Shown here: one piece after another, positions 42,836 to 51,034 of the stretch | Layout: the number at the start of each line of letters is the position of its first letter | Numbering within the stretch: the first letter of the stretch is position 1 | Source: Pararhizobium sp. YC-54 | Lineage (GTDB): Bacteria > Pseudomonadota > Alphaproteobacteria > Rhizobiales > Rhizobiaceae | Length of the DNA stretch: 64,000 bases | Direction of reading: 5' to 3' | Assembly (NCBI RefSeq): GCF_025847205.1 | Contig: NZ_JAOYTH010000010.1 | Coordinates: 1-64,000 of the forward strand | The notes under the pieces: generated by a model | The model's database searches: none | The model's input: only the letters and a program-made list of their open reading frames with translations | What the model was told of the DNA's origin: nothing | Position numbers and translations under genes: made by a program

Positions 42836-43849
42836 TTACTGGCCGCGTGCAGCCGCAAGTTCCTTGAACAGCAGGGAGACGGTGTCAGGGCCGATTTCGC
42901 CGCTGAACTTGTCAACCAGCGGCTTGACGGCATCACGCAGCTTCTGCGTTTCTTCCGGGCTGAGTTCGGAGACCTCCATGCCGGTCGCCTTGATCTCGGC
43001 CATCGCCTTGGCATCCACTTCGCGTGAGACCTTGCGCTGATAGTCGCGTGCCTCGGTTGCAGCCGACTGGAGGACAGCCTTTTCCTCGTCGTTCAGCTTG
43101 TCCCAGAAGACCTTGCTGATCAGCACGATCTGCGGATTGTACTGGTGACGGGTCACCGTCATGTACTTCTGCACTTCGAAGAACTTGGCGTTGAGGATGT
43201 TGGCAGCCGGGTTTTCCTGGCCATCCACCGTGCCGGTCTCAAGCGCTGTGTAGAGCTCGGTGTATGGCAGCGGCACGGCATTGGCGCCAAGGCCGTTAAA
43301 CAGCTCGATCGGGATCGGCGACTGCAGGGTGCGGATCTTCAGGCCCTTGATGTCTTCGAGCTTGGTGACCGGATGCCGGTTGTTGGTGAGATTGCGGAAG
43401 CCCAGTTCCCAGTAGGCAAGGCCAACGAGACCCGTATCCGGCAGTTTGTCGGACAGGCTCTTGCCGAACGGTCCGTCCATGATCTTGTCGGCTTCCTCGC
43501 CGCTGTTGAATAGAAACGGCAGGTCGACCGCGCCGAACGCCTTGACGTTGCTGGCCAAAATGCCGGCGTTGAGCACCAGCATCTCGACGACGCCCCCCTG
43601 CAGCGCCGAGACGGTCTGCACGTCGCCGCCGAGCACGCCGCCTGGAAACAGTTTGACATCGATCTTGCCGCCGCTCTTTTCCTTGACGATCGCGGCAAAT
43701 TTTTCCATGCCGGTGACCTGCGGATGGCCCTTGTTGTTGGCGCTGGCAAATTTCAGCGTGGTCTCGCGGATTTCAGCCGAAGCGGTCCCCGCCAGAAGCA
43801 TTGCGGGCAGAGCGAGCCCCAATGCCAGTTTCAACATCCTGTTCAACAT
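42836..43849 (-). CDS. TRAP transporter substrate-binding protein (DctP family)
   Basis: A 337-residue periplasmic protein. The signal peptide is about 1-25 (MLNRMLKLALGLALPAMLLAGTASA). The mature fold has the TRAP binding-protein segments FASANNKGHPQVTGMEKFAAIVKEKSGGKIDVKLFPGG and GLKIRTLQSPIPIELFNGLGANAVPLPYTELYTALETGTVDGQENP. The Arg in KIRT is the residue that binds the substrate carboxylate, in keeping with shikimate or quinate. The DctM and DctQ genes lie upstream in the same direction. Confidence 0.93.
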   Translation of the reverse strand: MLNRMLKLALGLALPAMLLAGTASAEIRETTLKFASANNKGHPQVTGMEKFAAIVKEKSGGKIDVKLFPGGVLGGDVQTVSALQGGVVEMLVLNAGILASNVKAFGAVDLPFLFNSGEEADKIMDGPFGKSLSDKLPDTGLVGLAYWELGFRNLTNNRHPVTKLEDIKGLKIRTLQSPIPIELFNGLGANAVPLPYTELYTALETGTVDGQENPAANILNAKFFEVQKYMTVTRHQYNPQIVLISKVFWDKLNDEEKAVLQSAATEARDYQRKVSREVDAKAMAEIKATGMEVSELSPEETQKLRDAVKPLVDKFSGEIGPDTVSLLFKELAAARGQ

Positions 43850-43915
43850 GTTTTTCCTCCCAGATTTTGGCCGGTATTGCCCGGCCGGTTGAATGTTTTC
43901 TCCAGCCCTTCCGCC

Positions 43916-45196
43916 TCAATGCCCGAACCAGGCAACCGGCGCGGTCACCAGCTGCGGGAAGAGAACGAGGAGGAAAAGCACGATCAGTTCGGCGATCAGG
44001 AAGGGCATAACGCCCTTCATCAGATCCTCCATCGACAGCTTGGAAACGCCGCAGATGACATTGAGAACGGTGCCGACAGGCGGGGTGATCAGGCCGATGG
44101 AATTGTTAATGATGAACAGGACACCGAAATAAACCGGATCGATGCCTGCCTGCTTGATGACGGGCATCAGCACCGGCGTCATGATCAGGATCGTCGGGGT
44201 CATGTCCATCGCAGTGCCGACCAGCACGATCAGCACCATGATGGCGATCAAAAGCAGCGTCTGATTGTCCATCAACGGTTCAAGCAGCGCGACGAGATCG
44301 CCGGGCACATCTGCGACAGTGATCAGCCAGGCGGAGACCGCAGCACAGGCTACCAGGAACATGACGATCGAGCTGATCTTCGCTGCCGCTACAAAGACGT
44401 GAAACAGCCGCGACGGCGGCAATTCTCGATAGACGACCATGGCGACGAACAACGAGTAGACAGCGGCAACAACGCCCGCTTCCGTCGGTGTAAAGACACC
44501 GAACTTCAGGCCGAACACGATGATCACCGGCAGCATCAGCGCCCAGATCGCATCGACGAACGCTTTCAGGCGGACCGCGCCGCTCTGCCGGGGCGGCAGT
44601 GCGAACTGCTCTTTGCGCGCCACCAGAAGCCAGGTGACGCAGAGCGCCAGCGCAATCAGCAGGCCCGGAACGATCCCTGCCAGGAATAGCTTGGTGATTG
44701 AGACGCCGCCGACGACACCATAGAGGATGAAGCCGATCGATGGTGGAATGATCGGGCCGATGACAGAGGCGGAGGCCAGAAGACCGCCGGTGCGGGCCGG
44801 ATCGTGGCCGGATTTCAGCATCATCGGGTACAACAGCGCGCCGAGTGCCGCCGCATCGGCCACCGCCGAACCGGAAAGGCTGGACAGCACGCAAGCGGCA
44901 AAGATGGCGACAAAGCCGAGGCCGCCGCGCACATGGCCGACAAGCGCCATGGCAAGATTGACGATCCGGCGCGACAGGCCGCCGGTGTTCATCACTTCGC
45001 CGGCCAGAAGAAAGAAGGGCACCGCCATCAGCGGAAAGCTGTCGGCGCCATTCATGACGTTCTGCGCCACGATCTGGGCATCGAAAATGCCCATATACAT
45101 CATCAGCGCCACACCGCTCAGGATCAGTGCGAAGGCGATCGGCACACCGAGCGCCATGGGGGCGAGAAGAGCACCGAGGAAAATCGTCAGGGTCAT
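43916..45196 (-). CDS. TRAP transporter large membrane subunit (DctM family)
   Basis: A 426-residue membrane protein with about 12 hydrophobic segments. The start is the ATG at 45196 (MTLTIFLGALLAPMALGVPIAFALILSG); the open frame upstream overlaps DctQ. PFFLLAGEVMNTGGLSRRIVNLAMALVGHVRGGLGFVAIFAACVLSSLSGSAVADAAALG is the family signature. DctM moves substrate with sodium. The DctQ gene ends 10 bp upstream. Confidence 0.92.
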   Translation of the reverse strand: MTLTIFLGALLAPMALGVPIAFALILSGVALMMYMGIFDAQIVAQNVMNGADSFPLMAVPFFLLAGEVMNTGGLSRRIVNLAMALVGHVRGGLGFVAIFAACVLSSLSGSAVADAAALGALLYPMMLKSGHDPARTGGLLASASVIGPIIPPSIGFILYGVVGGVSITKLFLAGIVPGLLIALALCVTWLLVARKEQFALPPRQSGAVRLKAFVDAIWALMLPVIIVFGLKFGVFTPTEAGVVAAVYSLFVAMVVYRELPPSRLFHVFVAAAKISSIVMFLVACAAVSAWLITVADVPGDLVALLEPLMDNQTLLLIAIMVLIVLVGTAMDMTPTILIMTPVLMPVIKQAGIDPVYFGVLFIINNSIGLITPPVGTVLNVICGVSKLSMEDLMKGVMPFLIAELIVLFLLVLFPQLVTAPVAWFGH

Positions 45197-45206
45197 GGCT
45201 TGCTCC

Positions 45207-45767
45207 TCAAATCTTCGCGCCGGTAACGGCTGGCGGCGCGGGGTGATCGTCGAGCGCCACCTGCTCCTCGCTGTCGCGAACAAATTCGGCAGTGGTCACA
45301 TCAATGCGGCCGGTTGCGACACAAAAGGCGTCCCATAGGATGATCAGGAAGCTCGGGATGCCGAAGGCGAGGCCCGCGCCATAGAAGAACGCCATGGACA
45401 GGCCGGTTGCCGGCATGGCCGCCGGCAGGTTGATCACCGTCTGCGTCCAACTGCCGCTGATCATCAGCGCCGTTGCAAGCAGCATCAGCCCCTGGCCCGC
45501 CAGAACGGCCAGTTTGGCGCCCGTGGGCGGCAGACGCTTGACCAGCGAATCAACTCCGAGATGACCGTGTTCACGCATGGCGACGACTGCGCCGAGGAAT
45601 GTCAGCCAGATGAAGAAAACCCGGGAAAGCTCCTCGGAGGAAGTAATGCCCTGGTTGAAGGCATAGCGCAGCACGACATTGCCGAACACCAGGACGACCA
45701 TGGCGGCGAGCAGCAAGGCGATAATCACCTTCAGCACGAAAAAATAGAAATCGATGATGCGCGTCAT
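45207..45767 (-). CDS. TRAP transporter small membrane subunit (DctQ family)
   Basis: A 186-residue protein with four hydrophobic segments. GGGAGGACAAGC precedes the ATG at 45767. The segment VLRYAFNQGITSSEELSRVFFIWLTFLGAVVAMREHGHLGVDSLVKRLP is the DctQ signature. It joins DctM in the membrane. It is the first gene of the TRAP-aroE-quiC operon, and its control region faces the divergent TetR gene. Confidence 0.9.
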   Translation of the reverse strand: MTRIIDFYFFVLKVIIALLLAAMVVLVFGNVVLRYAFNQGITSSEELSRVFFIWLTFLGAVVAMREHGHLGVDSLVKRLPPTGAKLAVLAGQGLMLLATALMISGSWTQTVINLPAAMPATGLSMAFFYGAGLAFGIPSFLIILWDAFCVATGRIDVTTAEFVRDSEEQVALDDHPAPPAVTGAKI

Positions 45768-45900
45768 GCTTGTCCTCCCAAATGGATTCCGCCGGCGGCG
45801 ATTGGCTGCCACGTGCTGCATCCGCAGCGGCTGCATTATACCGTGACCAGATATCCGCGCCGAAGCCTCCTCCTCAGGAACATCGGCGTCTTCATAAAAT

Positions 45901-45914
45901 GTACGAACTGGTAC
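45901..45914. promoter_or_regulatory. TetR-type operator between the dctQ and tetR genes
   Basis: GTAC-GAACTG-GTAC is an inverted repeat (GTAC ends with partial symmetry inside) in the 286-bp divergent region. It is extended to GTACGAACTGGTACG, so the half-site GTACG also occurs twice in direct order. It is a good candidate for the site bound by the adjacent TetR-family regulator. Confidence 0.5.
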
Positions 45915-46053
45915 GTATGTCAAGGGGCATCTATTGAAAGCCGGCTGCAAGCTCACTATGACTTCATGGGTATACCGGGTAATTGGGTACAGATTCTCGT
46001 GTTGGAGACACGCGGACTTGAAGAGCAAGGGCGCCGGGAGGGAGCGGCGGAGC

Positions 46054-46692
46054 ATGGCAACCAAAGCTGAAAACGGCAGGAAAAACGATCCGCAGCGCAC
46101 GCAGGAAAATATCCTTGAGGTCGCGACGGAGGAGTTTTCCACGCATGGCCTTGCCGGCGGGCGTGTCGATGCCATCGCCGAGCGGACCCGCACGTCCAAG
46201 CGCATGATCTATTACTATTTCGGCAGCAAGGAAGGGCTTTATCTTGCCGTGCTGGAGCGCTCCTATCGCAAAATCCGCACGCTGGAAGCAGACCTTCAGC
46301 TCTCCAATCTGGAGCCGGAAGAGGCGCTGCGGGTGCTGATCTCCACTACTTTCGACCATGACGAAGCGCATCCGGATTTCGTTCGGCTGGTCAGCATCGA
46401 AAACATCCATCATGCCGCTCATATGCTGCGTTCTGAGGCGATCCGCGACCTGAACGTCTCCGTCATCGAGACGATCGCAAGCATTTTGGAACGCGGCGTC
46501 AGCCAGCGTGTCTTCACCCGGCAGGCCGATCCGATCGACATTCACATGATGATCAGCGCGTTCTGCTTCTTCCGCGTCTCCAACCGCTATACCTTCGGAT
46601 CGATCTTCCGGCGCGACCTCTCAGAGCCCAGCACGATTGAACGGCACCGGACGATGATCGCCGACGCTGTTATCGGTTATCTGAAGGGTTAA
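46054..46692 (+). CDS. TetR-family regulator, probable control of shikimate/quinate genes
   Basis: A 212-residue regulator. The N-terminal helix-turn-helix (about 18-62) reads ILEVATEEFSTHGLAGGRVDAIAERTRTSKRMIYYYFGSKEGLYLAVLERSYR, and the ligand domain follows. The ATG at 46054 is preceded by GGGAGGGAG and CGGAG; the longer open frame from 45934 is not protein-like. It is divergent from the TRAP transporter operon, whose substrate or a derivative is its likely ligand. Confidence 0.9.
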   Translation: MATKAENGRKNDPQRTQENILEVATEEFSTHGLAGGRVDAIAERTRTSKRMIYYYFGSKEGLYLAVLERSYRKIRTLEADLQLSNLEPEEALRVLISTTFDHDEAHPDFVRLVSIENIHHAAHMLRSEAIRDLNVSVIETIASILERGVSQRVFTRQADPIDIHMMISAFCFFRVSNRYTFGSIFRRDLSEPSTIERHRTMIADAVIGYLKG

Positions 46693-46963
46693 AATCACGC
46701 CCCATTCGGCCGCGACGACCGCATGTTTGTCGAAGCGGTGCTTTGGATTGTAGCTCGCCCTGGCGTGACCTGCCGGACGTGTTCGGTGACGGGAACAGTG
46801 TCTTCCGGCGTTTCAGTCGCTGGAGCCGGAAGGGCAGCTGATGGCGCATGTTTGCCACGCTGTCGGACGATCGCGACTTCGAATACCTGATCGTTGATTC
46901 CACCATTATCCGTGCCCATCAGCGCGCCGCCGGCGCAAAAAGGCGACTGAAGATCAAGCCCGT
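46693..46963 (+). pseudogene. remnant of an IS5-family transposase
   Basis: Translation in two frames gives RMFVEAVLWIV and, after a frame change, WRDLPDVFGDGNSVFRRFSRW, then a stop, then WRMFATLSDDRDFEYLIVDSTIIRAHQRAAGAK. This is the N-terminal to central part of IS5-group transposases (normally MFVEAVLWIVRSGSPWRDLPDVFG...DSTIIRAHQHAAGAKKG). It lacks the start and the C-terminal catalytic region and has a frameshift and a stop. No terminal repeats are visible. It ends at the stop codon of the BMP gene. Confidence 0.8.
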
Positions 46964-46965
46964 TT

Positions 46966-48036
46966 CTAAAGAGGCAGCTTGTCGTCGACACCTTTCACGT
47001 AGAAATCCATGCCGAGCACGTCTGCGGCTTGCGCGACCCGGCCTGCGGCCAACCAAACGCTGCTATCCTGCTTGAACACTGGGCCGGTGAAGGGTTCGAA
47101 TGCGCCCGACCTGATCTTTTCTTCGACCTCTTCGGCGCGCTTTTTCACATCGTCCGGCATGTTGGTGTAGGGCGCCATCACCACAAAACCCTTTGCCATT
47201 CCGCCCCAGACGTCGCTCTGCTTCCAGTTCCCGTCGATCACTGCCTTAACGCGCTCGGTGTAGTACGGTCCCCAGTTCTCAATGACCGCGGAAAGCTGGG
47301 TTTTGGGTCCGAACTTGATCATATCGGAAGACTGGCCGAAGGCCTTGATGCCGCGTTCGGCGGCAACCAGCATGGGCCCGGTCGAATCCGTGTGCTGGAC
47401 GAGAATGTCCTGGTCTTGATCGATCAGCGCCTTGGCCGCATCGGCCTCTTTGCCCGGATCGAACCAACTGTTGGTCCACACGATCTTGATTTTGAAGTCG
47501 GGATTCACCGACTGCGCGCCCAGCATGAAGGCGTTGATGCCCATGATGACCGCCGGCACAGGGAAGGACGTGATATAACCGGCCGAACCGTTCTTCGACA
47601 GTTTCGCTGCGATCACACCTTCGATATAGCGACCGTCATACGGCCTCGAATTGTAGGTCGAAACATTCGAGTGCTCGCGCTTGTAGCCTGATGCGTGTTC
47701 GAACTTCACATCGGGAAATTTTGCGGCCACGCGATTTACCGCATCCATGTATCCGAACGAGGTGGCGAAGATGATGTTGCAGCCGACCCGTGCGGAGCGC
47801 TCGATCGCGCGCTCGGCATCGGCACCTTCCGGCACGTTTTCCACAAATGCGGTCTCCACCTGGTCGCCGAGCGCCTTCTGCATTTCGAGCATGCCTTGAT
47901 GGTGCTGGTAGGTCCAACCCAAGTCACTGACTGACCCGACATAAACGAAGCAGGCCTTGGTCTTGGCTTCGGCCGTCATTGCGCTCAGCGGCACCGTTAC
48001 GGCGGCCGCCAGGATCGAAAGGGCTAATTTTTTCAT
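46966..48036 (-). CDS. BMP-family ABC substrate-binding protein (orphan)
   Basis: A 356-residue protein of the basic-membrane-protein/PnrA family. The ATG at 48036 follows AAGGGG and starts the signal peptide MKKLALSILAAAVTVPLSAMTAEA. VYVGSVSDLGWTYQHHQGMLEMQKALG, AIERSARVGCNIIFATSFGYMDAVNRVAAKFPDVKFEHASGY and YDGRYIEGVIAAKLSKNGSAGYI are family segments. Relatives bind nucleosides or similar ligands. No ATPase or permease genes adjoin it, because the IS remnant lies at its 3' side; it may be cut off from the rest of its transporter. Confidence 0.9.
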   Translation of the reverse strand: MKKLALSILAAAVTVPLSAMTAEAKTKACFVYVGSVSDLGWTYQHHQGMLEMQKALGDQVETAFVENVPEGADAERAIERSARVGCNIIFATSFGYMDAVNRVAAKFPDVKFEHASGYKREHSNVSTYNSRPYDGRYIEGVIAAKLSKNGSAGYITSFPVPAVIMGINAFMLGAQSVNPDFKIKIVWTNSWFDPGKEADAAKALIDQDQDILVQHTDSTGPMLVAAERGIKAFGQSSDMIKFGPKTQLSAVIENWGPYYTERVKAVIDGNWKQSDVWGGMAKGFVVMAPYTNMPDDVKKRAEEVEEKIRSGAFEPFTGPVFKQDSSVWLAAGRVAQAADVLGMDFYVKGVDDKLPL

Positions 48037-48072
48037 GTGGATTCCCCTTTTCAATTTTCGCTTGCGTTTTTG

Positions 48073-49008
48073 CTAAAGAACCTTGATTTCCTTTTGTGCT
48101 TCCTCCGCTTCTCTTCGACCGAGTTCATCGATCAAAAGCCCGGCAAACGCGTCCAGGGCCGGTAGCAAGGATCGCCCGGAGCGCACGTAGATGCTCAGTT
48201 CGCTAAAGGCACGCGGTGACGTCTTCAGCGGAACGAAAGCCAGTCTGCCCTCCTGGATCTCGCTCTCAAGGCCGAGCCTCGTCTGGAAGGCGATGCCAAG
48301 CCCCAGCGCGGCGATGCTCTTGGCGAGGTCGACCGAGGCGGTCTCCAGAAGCACCTTCAGCGGGCCCTTGTGCTTGGCGATGACAGGCGCCATCTCGTGG
48401 GAAATCGTGAGTTCCGGGCTGCTGAAAATCAACGGATAGGCCGCGCATTCCGCGAAGCTCACCTGACCCCGGCACGCCAATGGGTGATCCGGCCGCAGGA
48501 TCACGCCCAGGCCGAAGCGCCCCAGGTGGCAACGTCGCAAGTCTCCGGTGTGTTCGGACGAGAAGCTGAGAGCCAGGTCCGCATCTCCATCGGCCACGGC
48601 TTTGGCGTTCTGCGACGAGCTACCGTTCTTCACGACCATCTTCACGTTTGGATAGAGCAGGATCATTTCCTTGATAACCGGCGCCACCAGGCCTGCGCTC
48701 AGCCCCTCGACGGACATCAGCCTGATCTCGCCGCGATAGTCGCCCTTGAGTTCATCGAGTTCGCTCGCCAAGCGCTCCTCATCCTGCAGGACGGTGACGA
48801 CGTGCCGGGCGAAGATTTCACCGGCCGCAGTGAGCTTGAGGCCTCGCGGCAATCGTTCGAACAAGGGCATGCCGACTTCCTTCTCAAGCGAAAGGAGTTG
48901 ACGGTTCAGCGCCGATGAATCGATAAAAAGCCGGCGCGCGGCCTCACGGATAGATCCGTACCGGCGGATCGCGTCGAAAAACTTCAGCGTGCGCCAATCT
49001 ATCTGCAG
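48073..49008 (-). CDS. LysR-family regulator
   Basis: A regulator of about 311 residues. The helix-turn-helix (LKFFDAIRRYGSIREAARRLFIDSSALNRQLLSLEKEVGMPLFER) starts almost at the N-terminus if translation begins at the CTG at 49008, which has AAGGAG six bases upstream. No ATG, GTG or TTG fits at that point; the nearest normal start (GTG at 49080) would overlap the DUF1989 gene by 46 bases and add 24 residues. The effector domain follows (about 90-290). It is 36 bp from the BMP gene and 26 bp from the DUF1989 gene, forming a three-gene unit with them. Confidence 0.82.
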   Translation of the reverse strand: MQIDWRTLKFFDAIRRYGSIREAARRLFIDSSALNRQLLSLEKEVGMPLFERLPRGLKLTAAGEIFARHVVTVLQDEERLASELDELKGDYRGEIRLMSVEGLSAGLVAPVIKEMILLYPNVKMVVKNGSSSQNAKAVADGDADLALSFSSEHTGDLRRCHLGRFGLGVILRPDHPLACRGQVSFAECAAYPLIFSSPELTISHEMAPVIAKHKGPLKVLLETASVDLAKSIAALGLGIAFQTRLGLESEIQEGRLAFVPLKTSPRAFSELSIYVRSGRSLLPALDAFAGLLIDELGRREAEEAQKEIKVL

Positions 49009-49034
49009 TGAAATCTCCTTAGCTTGACCGGCGG

Positions 49035-50153
49035 CTAGGCCGCAGTCCCGGGTAGACTGTTCGTATATCTGGCCTCCCACCAACTGAGCACGATGTCGCG
49101 CAGCATCGCGGCTTCGTCCTCGCCATAATACTCCCTCAATGTCAGCCCGGATTGTTTCAGCGCCGTATGCGCCTCCTCGTCCAACGGCACTTCAATGCTG
49201 ATCGTACGCAGCGGCACGTTGGTGAACTGAGGCACATAATCGGGATCGCGTTTCAACGGCCGGTCGGCCTTTATATTCGGCTGTCGGAAATCCGCGGGAG
49301 TGCGCAGATTGGTCGGATAGGTTCGCAGCTTCGGCACACGCGCCAAGTCATTCTCGCTCGCCTGGAGGACACTCAGCTTGACGGGCTTGAGCGAGAAATT
49401 GCTTGTGCGTCCCACGTCGTTTCCGCACACATTGGGGACGGCAAGGACATCCATCAGGGCAAGCAATTCGACATAGTCGCCGACGCCCGAGTGCTGCCGC
49501 TTGATCACCGCTCGATCGCCATCGACGCCTGTGCACATGAAGAAATTCAGTGAATCGTGGACATCGTCGTTGGTCAGTCCGTATTCGCGCTGGGCCTCGG
49601 CCTGGATGTCGTGGCAATTGGTATGGCTGGCGAAGCCGTAGGCCGACTCGTAAAGGTAAGCGCTGCAGCGTGCGAACAGAACGTCATTGCAGCCGACGGT
49701 GTCGGCCAGGAAATACATCATCGCGCGCTCCCTCGGAGGCGCAGACCAAACGAAATCGCCGGCCGTCGGCCGCAGCCCGTGCACCGCACGGATACGGCCG
49801 ACGTGCATCGCTTCCTTGTAGTCGTGGAGATTGAAACAATTGAAGTCCACACATTGCGGGCCCTCAATCTGCTCGATCCTCAAGATCTGACCCTTGCGGA
49901 CTTCCACGGCCCTGCCTGTGCCGGGCTCCATCACGTGCTCGCGCAGCAGTGCACGCTCGATCTGCCGATCGCCGGCGATCTGTGTCTGACCATCAGGATC
50001 GGAAACGGCCTCTCTGGCTGGCTCGCCGTATTCCTTTAACGCCCTGTAGATCACAGCCAGCCGGTCTCCGGCACCCCCGTTCTCGACAGTTTTATCGATC
50101 AGTTCGAGTTGCTGCTGATTGAGCGTCAGGACTAACGTGCGAGAGGCCAACAT
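49035..50153 (-). CDS. DUF1989 (urea-carboxylase-associated) protein with ribbon-helix-helix-like N-terminus
   Basis: A 372-residue protein. The central DUF1989 domain (about 70-280) has QCVDFNCFNLHDYKEAMHVGRI, DTVGCNDVLFARCSAYLYE and HTNCHDIQAEAQ, with conserved Cys and His that could hold metal. Residues 1-45 (MLASRTLVLTLNQQQLELIDKTVENGGAGDRLAVIYRALKEYG) look like a ribbon-helix-helix fold (strand, helix, helix), which DUF1989 proteins normally lack. The last 55 residues (RTISIEVPLDEEAHTALKQ...) show a similar strand-helix-helix pattern. ATG at 50153 follows GGAGGGC. DUF1989 proteins occur with urea or guanidine metabolism. No such genes are nearby, so the role is unknown. Confidence 0.8.
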   Translation of the reverse strand: MLASRTLVLTLNQQQLELIDKTVENGGAGDRLAVIYRALKEYGEPAREAVSDPDGQTQIAGDRQIERALLREHVMEPGTGRAVEVRKGQILRIEQIEGPQCVDFNCFNLHDYKEAMHVGRIRAVHGLRPTAGDFVWSAPPRERAMMYFLADTVGCNDVLFARCSAYLYESAYGFASHTNCHDIQAEAQREYGLTNDDVHDSLNFFMCTGVDGDRAVIKRQHSGVGDYVELLALMDVLAVPNVCGNDVGRTSNFSLKPVKLSVLQASENDLARVPKLRTYPTNLRTPADFRQPNIKADRPLKRDPDYVPQFTNVPLRTISIEVPLDEEAHTALKQSGLTLREYYGEDEAAMLRDIVLSWWEARYTNSLPGTAA

Positions 50154-50524
50154 GCCCTCCAATGTTCTTTAAGAAGGTGACCAAGGAACAATCGCGCTAA
50201 ACTGTAGGGGGCATTCATTGCCTTGAAAAGAGTTAGTTTTGCCGCAAGGTGCTGTCGAAATTGCAGCACGTTCCCGAGCACAAGACAGACCCCGACGTGA
50301 TACCGCTGGAGCTGGTGGCGCCGCTTGGGTCTTCGTCGCCGGCCGACCGCGGCCCTACACCAGGGTCGCGGTCGGCCGGGTCGGAAGCGGCTACTGCCTC
50401 CAGTCGCCGGTGCCCGCCAGCGCCAGTCTGGTTGGTGCGGGCTGCGGCATGATGCGCTCCTTGAAGCGCAGGTCCGCGAAGTCATCACGTTCCCGGCTTA
50501 GAGTGGCAGGGCCCGACAGAGCTT
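50154..50524. other. 371-bp gap without a supported gene
   Basis: Short frames exist on both strands but none resembles a protein family. The most notable item is the strong hairpin at 50339-50379. A tiny minus-strand frame starting MPQPAPTRLALAG after AAGGAGCGCATC has a good ribosome site, but I cannot support it as a gene. Confidence 0.4.
50339..50379. repeat. 18-bp-stem hairpin between two unrelated genes
   Basis: Arms starting CCGGCCGACCGCGGCCCT and ending AGGGTCGCGGTCGGCCGG pair over 18 bp with one mismatch around ACACC. It has no T run. It lies in the gap between the NTF2-like and DUF1989 genes and may be a repeat element or a transcription barrier. Confidence 0.65.
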
Positions 50525-50920
50525 TCACACCAGAACCTCGGCCGCGAACACCTTCTGGACGATCTGCCAGCGGCCGTTGAGGTAAAAGCACGACAGCAGG
50601 TCAGTAACCTCACGGGGCGGGATCCGCAGGCGAAGCTTGAGCAGTGCCATGTCGCGGGTGATGGCGATGGAAAGAATTTGGTCGGCGCGCACGCTGCCGG
50701 CGTCCTGCGGCGATGTCAGCCCCCGCACCGCGTCGAGCCAGGCGACGACAGGGGTGACGACCACGCTGTCGCCATCGCCGCGCCGGGTGACCAAGGCGGC
50801 GGGGTTGAAGATTGTCGCGAACCTGTCGGCATCCATCGTGAAGGCGGCGTCGAAATACGTTTTCGCTAAAGTAATCAACCCGTCGATGTTTCCCGTCGAG
50901 GGCGTGTCGTGCTGTGTCAT
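50525..50920 (-). CDS. NTF2-like (SnoaL/lumazine-binding-like) protein
   Basis: A 131-residue protein of the NTF2-like superfamily. The pattern IDGLITLAKTYFDAAFTMDADRFATIFNPAALVTRRGDGDSVVVTPVVAWLDAVRG ... VTDLLSCFYLNGRWQIVQKVFAAE is typical of the group of small alpha+beta proteins annotated as nuclear transport factor 2 family. The role is unknown. It is divergent from the LysR gene starting at 51035, which may control it. Confidence 0.85.
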   Translation of the reverse strand: MTQHDTPSTGNIDGLITLAKTYFDAAFTMDADRFATIFNPAALVTRRGDGDSVVVTPVVAWLDAVRGLTSPQDAGSVRADQILSIAITRDMALLKLRLRIPPREVTDLLSCFYLNGRWQIVQKVFAAEVLV

Positions 50921-51034
50921 GGGTGTCCCTTATTGTTCAGTGGCGTCCAGCACGGTATAGCGATGGATGGGGCAACTTTTAATCGGCGCGCGCTAACCAG
51001 CCTTATAAGCTCAGCTACGCAATCGAAGGCAATC

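Noticed and set aside
50239..50580. Short frames on both strands in the gap 50154-50524
   Set aside because: No protein-like composition or family match; the hairpin explains the unusual sequence.
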